From assembly GCA_007123655.1 (NCBI GenBank), contig SKKR01000078.1:1-6719 (forward strand): DNA of 6,719 bases, written 5' to 3'. Below the pieces are notes generated by a model. The model ran no database searches. It was not told where the DNA came from and saw only the letters and a program-made list of their open reading frames with translations. This DNA is from Thermomicrobiaceae bacterium. GTDB lineage: Bacteria; Chloroflexota; Chloroflexia; Thermomicrobiales; Thermomicrobiaceae. Positions 1 through 5,119 of this stretch are shown piece by piece. Every line of letters begins with the position of its first letter. Positions within the stretch are counted from its first letter, which is position 1. The position numbers and the translations under genes are program-made.

Positions 1-122
1 CCGACGACCGGCTGAAAGTCGTTCGGCATTAACCACGCTTCCAGGGCCCGGGAGCTCGCGATCGCCTGCCAGACGCGCTCCGGCGGATGAGGATAGGTTG
101 CCTCCAGGCGCAGCTCACTCAT
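1..122 (-). CDS. SRPBCC/AHSA1-family protein, N-terminal part only
   Basis: The first 40 codons of a minus-strand gene that runs off the left edge. The peptide starts MSELRLEATYPHPPERVWQAI and continues through a segment with ALEAWLMPNDFQPVVG. This matches the opening beta strand, the 'P..RVW.A' helix and the 'W' region of the AHSA1/START-like (SRPBCC) fold, which forms a hydrophobic ligand pocket. The ATG at 122 is preceded by a strong Shine-Dalgarno, GGAGGAGG at 129-136 on the minus strand, 6 bases before the start, so the start is well supported. It overlaps the end of the ArsR-type gene by 8 bases, which suggests translational coupling. ArsR-SRPBCC pairs are a common two-gene arrangement in bacteria; the ligand or substrate is usually unknown. 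Family assignment is fairly sure from this short piece; a specific function cannot be given because the ligand-binding part lies outside the window. Confidence 0.85.
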   Translation of the reverse strand, partial: MSELRLEATYPHPPERVWQAIASSRALEAWLMPNDFQPVV

Positions 123-444
123 CGGGATCCTCCTCCAGGTACGCCCCGAGCGCGTCGAGCTTGCGGCGCCAGAAGCGTTCGTAGTGGCCGAGCCAGTCGT
201 AGACCTCACGAAGCGGCTCGGCGTTCAACTGATAGATCCGGTGTCTCCCGTGTTTCGTGTACGTGACCAGACCTGCCTCCTGCAGAATCCGCAAGTGCTG
301 CGAGACGGCCGGCTGCGACATCTCGACCGACTCCACAAGCTCGTTCACCGAGCGTTCCCGCTCCTGCAGTAGGTCCAGGATCACCCGTCTCGTGGGCGCG
401 GATATGGCGCGATATGCGTCGCTGGCTACAGGTAGATCGCTCAT
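115..444 (-). CDS. ArsR/SmtB-type winged-helix transcriptional regulator
   Basis: A 109-residue protein, normal size for a single-domain ArsR repressor. Residues about 9-35 (DAYRAISAPTRRVILDLL) form the first helices typical of the family. Residues about 32-60 hold the helix-turn-helix, with the recognition helix in SQPAVSQHLRILQEAGLV. Residues about 60-72 (TKHGRHRIYQL) form the beta wing. A charged C-terminal helix (YERFWRRKLDALGAYL) probably makes the dimer interface. There is no cysteine anywhere and no ELCVCDL-type metal site, so it is unlikely to be an arsenic or metal sensor of the classical cysteine type. The overlapping SRPBCC gene downstream is the likely target along with its own promoter. 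The ATG at 444 has no Shine-Dalgarno and sits just after a promoter, consistent with a leaderless message. Family assignment is secure; the signal sensed is unknown. Confidence 0.93.
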   Translation of the reverse strand: MSDLPVASDAYRAISAPTRRVILDLLQERERSVNELVESVEMSQPAVSQHLRILQEAGLVTYTKHGRHRIYQLNAEPLREVYDWLGHYERFWRRKLDALGAYLEEDPDE

Positions 445-450
445 AGCTCA

Positions 451-480
451 CATATAAGCAGAAGGTTATGCGTTTGTCAA
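451..480 (-). promoter_or_regulatory. Sigma70-type promoter of the ArsR-type gene, leaderless
   Basis: On the minus strand a perfect -35 box TTGACA (475-480) is followed by an AT-rich -10: either TATATG (451-456, spacer 18) or TTATAT (452-457, spacer 17). Transcription would begin about 6-7 bases beyond the -10, at or within a base or two of the ATG at 444. No Shine-Dalgarno lies between the -10 and the ATG, which fits a leaderless mRNA. A repressor bound here would overlap the start codon, so autorepression is plausible, but I see no clear operator palindrome. Confidence 0.7.
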
Positions 481-548
481 GGGACGTTCCCCGGTCAACG
501 GGAAGTGGCGCAGCTCCGGTGTGTGTCTCATAACGTTCTCGCAGGTAG

Positions 549-570
549 TGGCGGGCGACTCTGCCCGCCA
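549..570. repeat. Perfect 8-bp hairpin within the repeat island
   Basis: Arms tggcgggc (549-556) and gcccgcca (563-570) pair perfectly around a 6-base loop (gactct). In plus-strand RNA the stem extends by a G-U and an A-U pair to 10 bp (547-572). It shares the AGTGGCG start with the second hairpin, which suggests one repeat family. There is no T-run next to it on either strand. Confidence 0.7.
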
Positions 571-646
571 TTCTGCGCTCGCAAGCGACGCATCACGCGA
601 CGTATTGGGGCGCCAATATAGTGTACGCGTAAACACCCATATCCGC

Positions 647-672
647 AGTGGCGCATACGGAGCTGCGCCACT
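647..672. repeat. Perfect 9-bp hairpin within the repeat island
   Basis: Arms agtggcgca (647-655) and tgcgccact (664-672) pair perfectly around an 8-base loop (tacggagc). The right arm is also part of the 659-675 repeat that pairs with 501-517, so two alternative foldings compete for the same bases. Confidence 0.7.
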
Positions 673-852
673 ACCGGGTCGAGGCTTCTGAGAGACACTC
701 GGGACGCCTGCCACTACCAGAGAGAACATTGAGAGACACACGCGGAACGCATGCGGCTACCTGGACTTCCGAACTCGGGACAGCCTCAAGTCGCGGACCG
801 TTTCACCAGGCTCTTTGATGGATGTGCGGCCAGAAGTTTTCTGAACCACCCG

Positions 853-1581
853 TCACCCCGTCGCAACCGCCCGCTTGATTGCCTGCTGGTGGGCGATGAC
901 TTCAAGGTCGTCTTCCAGTGGCTCGAGTTCTTCGACACCGTAGCGTCGTTTAATTGCAGCCTTAATCAGGAAGTCCGTTACCGCCGGGTTTTTCGGCAGA
1001 AGCGCGCCGTGCAGGTAGCAGCCAAGCGTGTTGAGCCGGATGCAACCTTCGGTGCCGTCCTGCCCGTTGTTCCCGCGGCCGACCCGGATCCGGCCGAGTG
1101 CCTCCGCGGTTGGACCCAAAAACGTCAGCCCGCTGTGGTTTTCGAAGCCGACAAGCGTACCGAACCGCCCGCTGTCTACCACCACGTTCCCGATGAACCG
1201 TTCCGGACCCGCCTCAGACCAGGCATCGAAGAATCCGAGTCCGGGCAACTGCTCTTCACCGTACGGGTGGTAGTGCTTGCCGAGCAACTGATAGCCGCCG
1301 CATACGGAGAGCATGGGTGCTCCGTCTTCCAGAAGCGCTTTGAGCGTTTCCCCTTTGGGACCCAGGATGTCGCTTGAAACCGGGATCTGCTCTCGATCCT
1401 GGCCACCGCCCCAGAAGAAAATGTCATACGCGTCGGGATCGAGTTCCTCACCCACGCCGAGCGTCGTGATCTCTGCCTCGATCCCGCGCCAGCGGCACCG
1501 CTGAGCGAGCGCCAGCACGTTGCCCCGGTCGCCGTAGATATTCATCGTGTCACCGTAGAGCCAGCAGATCGTCAATTTCAT
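853..1581 (-). CDS. gatD: Lipid II isoglutaminyl synthase, glutaminase subunit GatD
   Basis: A 242-residue class I glutamine amidotransferase of the CobB/CobQ-like type, the usual length of GatD. It releases ammonia from glutamine and passes it to MurT, which amidates the alpha-carboxyl of D-glutamate in the lipid II stem peptide at the cytoplasmic membrane face. Visible signatures: the N-terminal family stretch LYGDTMNIYGDRGNVLAL (8-25), the GGGQDREQ loop (58-65), the nucleophile Cys94 in LSVCGGYQLLG (91-101), and His191 in YLHGALLPKN (189-198). Arg128 sits where a glutamine-binding Arg is reported in Staphylococcus aureus GatD. I chose the ATG at 1581 because the family N-terminus begins there and AAGGA lies about 8 bases upstream (1590-1594). 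A 41-codon extension to 1704 would only re-read murT in another frame. It follows murT by 25 bases, its expected partner and operon mate. Confidence 0.95.
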   Translation of the reverse strand: MKLTICWLYGDTMNIYGDRGNVLALAQRCRWRGIEAEITTLGVGEELDPDAYDIFFWGGGQDREQIPVSSDILGPKGETLKALLEDGAPMLSVCGGYQLLGKHYHPYGEEQLPGLGFFDAWSEAGPERFIGNVVVDSGRFGTLVGFENHSGLTFLGPTAEALGRIRVGRGNNGQDGTEGCIRLNTLGCYLHGALLPKNPAVTDFLIKAAIKRRYGVEELEPLEDDLEVIAHQQAIKRAVATG

Positions 1582-1606
1582 GGCGCTGATCCTTTGCGAT
1601 CCGGCG

Positions 1607-3001
1607 TTACTGCTCCCAGAACATCTGCACGGAGCCCCTCCGGTGGAGCAGTTCCCGCAGGCGGAGCATGGCGGTGTAGGTGGGCAGGACGAACGCGGTA
1701 CCACCCTCGGGGATGGTCTCGATGAACGGGTCTAACGCCTCGGCCACGTCGCCCAGCGGGATGATGCGCTCCGGCGGGATCCCGCCGTACTTGAGCCGCA
1801 CGGCCATGTCGCCGGAGCGAATGCCGCCGGTGTAGAGGGGTGCTTCTACCGCCGCCAGGTGCTCGGCGTCCACGTCCCAGAGCCAGGAGACGTCCCGGCC
1901 GTCTGCATCCAGATCATTGATGAGAATCAGCACCGGATCCGTCATCTCGCTCATCGCCAGCGTCCGCAACACCTCGTTGAACCCGGTCGGATTCTTGATC
2001 AGGACGAGCACCAGGGTCCGGCCGTTCACCTGAACTCGCTCGATTCTGCCGAACGCGGCCTGAAAGTCTCCGATCGCTGCCTGGACGACCTCGCCCGGCA
2101 TGCCGAGAACGAGCCCGGCCGCCGCCGCCGCGGTGACGTTGTAAAGGTTGTACAGGCCGGGCAGCCTGCCCTGAATGGCGAGCGATTCCTGATCGGTCTC
2201 CAGCACCAGACTACCTGAGTCCAGCCCGTCGAGCGTGATATCCCGAGCACCAAATGTCAGATCCGGGCGCTGATAGCCGCACTGGTCACAGTGATACGCG
2301 CCGAGATGCGAGAGGTAGAGTTCGTCATAGATAAGCGATGCACCGCACCGCCGGCACACGGCTGCGTCCGCCGCGTGAGGCAGGTGGTCCAGCGTGTACT
2401 GGCACTCCCGGAACCCGAATGTCAGACGCTGCGCAGGGGAATCCTCGCTGATAGCGGCCAGCGTCGGGTCGTCCGCGTTTATCAGCAACGTCTGTGACGG
2501 ATCAAGCCCGTCGAGCGTTTCTCGCCAGTTTCTGGCGATCGTATCGAGTTCGCCGTAGCGGTCGAGTTGATCGCGAAACAGGTTGAGCAACATGATCAAC
2601 CTTGGCTTCGTTCGGCGGACAACCTCGGGGAACGCCGCCTCGTCTGTCTCGATCACGGCGATCTCCCCCGCCGGTTGGCCACCGAGCGACACCTGCTCGG
2701 TAAACGCTGCCGTTATGCCGCGGACGAGATTGGATCCTGACCGGTTGTGGATCACGCCGAAGCCGGCGCGCTCCAGCGTTTCCGCCAGAATGCGGGAGGT
2801 GGTGGTCTTGCCGTTCGTTCCCGCGACCACGATGCATCCCCCGGGGACCCGGGCTGCCAGTTTGTCCAGAACATCCGGGTCCAGGCCGTTGGAGAGCACG
2901 CCTGGCAGCGCCGTTCCGCCACCGCGGCCGAGCCATCTGATGGACGCCGCGGAGAGTTTCCCGGCGGCGATGGCGAGACCGAGTCTGGCATCGAACCTCA
3001 C
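1607..3001 (-). CDS. murT: Lipid II isoglutaminyl synthase, Mur ligase-like subunit MurT
   Basis: A 464-residue Mur ligase-family protein, normal for MurT. It uses ATP to activate the D-glutamate carboxyl of lipid II, which is then amidated with ammonia supplied by GatD. Features in order: an N-terminal helix region (1-50); the P-loop GTNGKTTT (61-68); the central ligase domain with HNRSGSNLVRG (85-95) and NLFRDQLDRYGELD (140-153); a Cys4 ribbon with Cys216, Cys219, Cys238 and Cys241, the insertion that marks MurT; PGLYNLYNVTAA (281-292); FGRIERV (317-323); and a C-terminal DUF1727 domain with NPTGFNEVL (337-345) and NDLDADGRDVSWLWD (362-376). The start is GTG at 3001, supported by GGAGGT (3008-3013) 6 bases upstream inside mreC. 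The GTG overlaps the mreC stop as GTGA, so translation is probably coupled. MurC, MurF and FolC are less likely because of the ribbon, DUF1727 and adjacent gatD. Confidence 0.95.
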   Translation of the reverse strand: MRFDARLGLAIAAGKLSAASIRWLGRGGGTALPGVLSNGLDPDVLDKLAARVPGGCIVVAGTNGKTTTSRILAETLERAGFGVIHNRSGSNLVRGITAAFTEQVSLGGQPAGEIAVIETDEAAFPEVVRRTKPRLIMLLNLFRDQLDRYGELDTIARNWRETLDGLDPSQTLLINADDPTLAAISEDSPAQRLTFGFRECQYTLDHLPHAADAAVCRRCGASLIYDELYLSHLGAYHCDQCGYQRPDLTFGARDITLDGLDSGSLVLETDQESLAIQGRLPGLYNLYNVTAAAAAGLVLGMPGEVVQAAIGDFQAAFGRIERVQVNGRTLVLVLIKNPTGFNEVLRTLAMSEMTDPVLILINDLDADGRDVSWLWDVDAEHLAAVEAPLYTGGIRSGDMAVRLKYGGIPPERIIPLGDVAEALDPFIETIPEGGTAFVLPTYTAMLRLRELLHRRGSVQMFWEQ

Positions 3002-3837
3002 TCGGAGACCTCCACGTCTTCCTGGACGTCCTCACTGAGAATGACGGTAACGGCCTGGAGCTGCCGGAAATCGAGCATCGGGGTGAGCCGGACAGTCTGA
3101 GTATCCGCCTGGAGATCCAGATCCACCTCTGAGACCTGACCGACGATCAGACCCGCCGGTACACGGGCTGTTCGGCCCGACGTCACCACAAGCTCACCCT
3201 CTTGGACGTCGGCGTCCGCGTCAATGTGACGCATCTCGATCAGGCCGCCAGCCTGCCAGCGGCCGTAGACGACCCCTTCCGCCCCGGACTCCTGCAACAT
3301 GCCACCGATCTGGGCGGCCGCGTCCAGAATCAGTGTGACGCGCGCCCGGTTGTCGTCGACGCCGGTGACCTGCCCGACGAAGAACTCCGGGCTGACCACG
3401 GCCATACCGATGCGCACGCCGTCTTCGCGTCCCTGGTCGATGATGATAATCCGTTCCACGCCTTTCGGGTCCTCGCCAATGACATTCGCCGGAAGTGGCT
3501 CCAGGTCCGGGTGCTCGTTCTGAAAATCGAGCTGATCTCTAAGTTGCTCGACCTCCTCGCGCAGGACGCGGAGTTCGGCGTTCTCCGCCAGCAACCGGTC
3601 GCGCTCTTGCCTCAGGTCTTCAACTTCCTGCGTCTGCACGCCCTGGTTGCCGGCGCCGAGCGATGCAACAGCGTCGCCCGCTTCGTTGAACGCCCAGACG
3701 ACCGGGTTCAACACGTGTCCAGCCGGAGACCTCAGCCAGTCCAGGCGTTCCCGGGAATCGAGCGTAATGAGCGTGGCGCTGACCAGCGCGAAGAGGAATA
3801 CCAGCACGATGGTCTGTCTGAGGCTCAGCGATAGCAT
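2998..3837 (-). CDS. mreC: Rod shape-determining protein MreC
   Basis: A 279-residue bitopic membrane protein, typical length for MreC. It has a short cytoplasmic N-terminus, one membrane helix (about residues 8-26, TIVLVFLFALVSATLITL), and a coiled coil (about 66-107, heptads in EVEDLRQERDRLLAENAELR and onward). The extracytoplasmic beta-barrel part (about 115-270) carries family motifs such as IIIDQGREDGVRIGMAVV (131-148), SGAEGVVYGR (184-193), and GELVVTSG (214-221). MreC links MreB filaments to the elongation synthases RodA/PBP2. The acidic tail EDVQEDVEVSE (269-279) is a small peculiarity. The ATG at 3837 has only a weak Shine-Dalgarno (GGA about 10 bases upstream), 39 bases after the mreB stop. 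No mreD follows; murT starts within the mreC stop instead. Confidence 0.95.
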   Translation of the reverse strand: MLSLSLRQTIVLVFLFALVSATLITLDSRERLDWLRSPAGHVLNPVVWAFNEAGDAVASLGAGNQGVQTQEVEDLRQERDRLLAENAELRVLREEVEQLRDQLDFQNEHPDLEPLPANVIGEDPKGVERIIIIDQGREDGVRIGMAVVSPEFFVGQVTGVDDNRARVTLILDAAAQIGGMLQESGAEGVVYGRWQAGGLIEMRHIDADADVQEGELVVTSGRTARVPAGLIVGQVSEVDLDLQADTQTVRLTPMLDFRQLQAVTVILSEDVQEDVEVSE

Positions 3838-3876
3838 GGGAGGATTTCCAGACCAGATCGCACGTTATCTGCCGCG

Positions 3877-4941
3877 CTAGCGCCGGGACTGCCGGCGCAA
3901 CTCCTGACCCCCGGCCAGCACGCGCTGGTACAGGTGCAACGCCTCCGCGACCCGGCCGGTTCCGCGGGCAACGCAGGTCAGCGGGTCATCCGCGCGGTAG
4001 ACGGGCATGCGGAGTTCGGACTGCAATCGCTTGTCCAGGCCAAGGAGCAACCCACCTCCACCGGCTAGCACGATGCCGCGCTCCATGATGTCCGCCACAA
4101 GCTCAGGTGGCGTCTCTTCGACGCAGGTCTTGATCAGATCAATAATCGAGTTCAGCGGACCGGAGATCGCATCCCGCAACTCGACGCTGCTTACCTCGAC
4201 CGTCTTCGGCAGCCCCGTCAGCAGGTCACGACCACGCATCACCACAGTCCGCTCTTCTTCGAGTGGATAGGCCGAGCCGGCCGAGATTTTGGCGTTTTCA
4301 GCAGACCGCTCGCCGATCACCAGATTGTGGTCCCGACGGGCATACTGCACGATCGCGTCATCTATCTCATCGCCGGCGATCCTGATCGAGTGATTGACCA
4401 CGATCCCGCCGAGCGAAGTTACCGCGACCTCCGTCGTGCCACCGCCGATGTCCACGATCATGCTGCCGACCGGTTCGTTGATCGGCAACCCGGCGCCGAT
4501 TGCCGCGGCCATCGGTTCCTCGATCGTGTAGGCCTCGCGGGCGCCAGCGCTCAGCGCGGCATCCTTCGCCGCTCGCTTTTCGACCTCGGTCACGCCGCTC
4601 GGGATTCCGATAACCACCCGCGGATGCGGCGCCATGAAGCGCTGCAGGTGAACTTTGCGGATGAAGTAGTGCAGCATCATCTCCACGGTATCAAAGTCCG
4701 CGATCACGCCATCCTTCAAGGGACGGACGGCAATGATCGTCCCCGGCGTTTTGCCGACCATCGCCTTTGCTTCAACGCCGACAGCGAGCGCCCGTTTCGA
4801 TTTGATATCAACGGCGACGACGGAGGGCTCGGAGATGACAATCCCCTTGCCACGGACATATACCAGCGTGTTTGCAGTACCGAGATCGATGCCGAGATCC
4901 CGGCTGAAGAGTCCGAAAAATGCGCTGAGCGGACGGATCAT
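3877..4941 (-). CDS. mreB: Rod shape-determining actin homologue MreB
   Basis: A 354-residue bacterial actin, slightly longer than the usual 330-350. It polymerises with ATP beneath the membrane and guides lateral wall synthesis. Nucleotide-binding motifs are intact: phosphate 1 DLGTANT (19-25), EEPMAAAIGAGLPI (141-154), phosphate 2 DIGGGTTEVAV (164-174), IRIAGDEIDDAI (187-198), and the adenosine region LAGGGGLL (292-299). The N-terminus IRPLSAFFGLFSRDL could form the amphipathic membrane-binding helix. The tail QELRRQSRR is basic. A sequence GERSAENAKISAGSAY (210-225) replaces the more common form with acidic EEIKIEIGSA. I chose the ATG at 4941, where family similarity begins; GAGAGGG (4953-4959) lies 11 bases upstream. 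The longer frame to 5064 adds 41 residues with no resemblance to MreB. Lead gene of mreB-mreC-murT-gatD. Confidence 0.96.
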   Translation of the reverse strand: MIRPLSAFFGLFSRDLGIDLGTANTLVYVRGKGIVISEPSVVAVDIKSKRALAVGVEAKAMVGKTPGTIIAVRPLKDGVIADFDTVEMMLHYFIRKVHLQRFMAPHPRVVIGIPSGVTEVEKRAAKDAALSAGAREAYTIEEPMAAAIGAGLPINEPVGSMIVDIGGGTTEVAVTSLGGIVVNHSIRIAGDEIDDAIVQYARRDHNLVIGERSAENAKISAGSAYPLEEERTVVMRGRDLLTGLPKTVEVSSVELRDAISGPLNSIIDLIKTCVEETPPELVADIMERGIVLAGGGGLLLGLDKRLQSELRMPVYRADDPLTCVARGTGRVAEALHLYQRVLAGGQELRRQSRR

Positions 4942-4961
4942 GCGGGGGTGATCCCTCTCAT
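4938..4961 (-). other. Possible seven-residue upstream ORF overlapping the mreB start
   Basis: An ATG at 4959-4961 opens a frame MRGITPA that ends in a TGA (4938-4940) overlapping the mreB ATG as ATGA. AGGGG lies about 4 bases before the ATG. It may feed ribosomes onto mreB by termination-reinitiation, or be chance; the mreB Shine-Dalgarno lies inside it. Confidence 0.3.
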
Positions 4962-4992
4962 AATGCCCCTGGGAAGACGCTGGCGGGATCGC

Positions 4993-5020
4993 CTGTCGCG
5001 CACTCCACGGACCGCGACAG
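4993..5020 (-). promoter_or_regulatory. Perfect 8-bp hairpin in the mreB leader
   Basis: Arms ctgtcgcg (4993-5000) and cgcgacag (5013-5020) pair perfectly around a 12-base loop. No T-run follows, so it is not a standard terminator. It lies about 50 bases before the mreB ATG, between the candidate promoter and the ribosome-binding site, so a role in mRNA stability or expression control is possible. Confidence 0.45.
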
Positions 5021-5076
5021 ATTCGCACACGTCTGAACAAGCTCCGGAAGACAACCAGTTCCACCGAAGACGGCAG

Positions 5077-5085
5077 ATTTTACCA
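5077..5085 (-). promoter_or_regulatory. Extended -10 promoter candidate for mreB
   Basis: On the minus strand TGGTAAAAT matches the extended -10 pattern TGnTATAAT with one mismatch. No good -35 lies 16-18 bases upstream, as expected for extended -10 promoters. It would start transcription near 5070 and give a leader of about 130 bases. The 178-base gap after the peptidase gene makes a separate promoter plausible. Confidence 0.5.
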
Positions 5086-5119
5086 TAACGACCGATACAT
5101 TCCCGGCTGGCGGTTCCAC

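Larger units (their letters stand above)
501..741. repeat. Nested imperfect inverted repeats (MITE/REP-like island)
   Basis: Two pairs of inverted repeats are visible. The outer-right pair joins 521-557 with the reverse complement of 705-741: 37 bases, 31 identical (about 84%), no gaps. A second pair joins 501-517 with the reverse complement of 659-675, 16 of 17 identical. The motif AGTGGCG or AGTGGCA recurs five times: at 504, 547 and 647 on the plus strand and at 672 and 715 reading the minus strand. The 10-mer tgagagacac is repeated directly at 689-698 and 730-739, and its core appears inverted at 523-530. If the 37-base arms are termini, the unit is about 221-223 bases long, with a possible 3-base CGG duplication at 517-519 and 743-745, which is weak evidence in GC-rich DNA. 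No transposase is present. It could be a miniature transposable element, a cluster of REP-type palindromes, or a structured RNA or terminator region. Confidence 0.65.
445..852. other. Intergenic region between gatD and the ArsR-type gene
   Basis: 408 bases without a credible gene. From the left it holds the regulator's promoter (451-480), then an inverted-repeat island (about 501-741) with two perfect hairpins, then about 110 bases before the gatD stop. In that last part I see only a short 5-bp stem (cagaa/ttctg, 831-843) and a 9-base direct repeat actcgggac (697-705 and 773-781). No stem followed by a T-run is present on the minus strand after gatD, so a classical intrinsic terminator for the mre-murT-gatD unit is not evident. 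The hairpins in the island could serve that purpose instead. A central near-palindrome, tattggggcgccaata (603-618), is also present. The open frames crossing this stretch have no family resemblance and run through the repeats. Confidence 0.75.

Noticed and set aside
617..622. TATAGT -10 box on the plus strand in the repeat island
   Set aside because: No -35 lies at proper spacing and no plus-strand gene follows; it is probably chance in an AT-richer patch.
466..741. Minus-strand open frame of 91 codons in the intergenic region
   Set aside because: It coincides with the inverted-repeat island and the regulator promoter and has no family resemblance, so the frame is best explained by repeat composition.
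831..843. Terminator after gatD
   Set aside because: The stem is only 5 bp with a 3-base loop and no T-run on the minus strand, so I do not call it.
751..1377. Plus-strand open frame of 208 codons
   Set aside because: Most of it is antisense to gatD, whose catalytic residues are intact; the remainder falls in the non-coding gap.
853..1581. Cobyric acid synthase or CobB-type cobalamin enzyme
   Set aside because: The glutaminase domain stands alone without the ATP-binding synthetase half, and it is paired with murT, so GatD fits better.
1582..1704. N-terminal extension of gatD
   Set aside because: These codons re-read the end of murT in another frame; family similarity and a Shine-Dalgarno both place the start at 1581.
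4942..5064. N-terminal extension of mreB
   Set aside because: The 41 extra residues do not resemble MreB and cross the leader hairpin; the ATG at 4941 has a usable Shine-Dalgarno.
4327..5088. Plus-strand open frame of 253 codons opposite mreB
   Set aside because: It lies antisense to a secure mreB gene, shows no family motif, and is the kind of long empty frame expected in GC-rich coding DNA.
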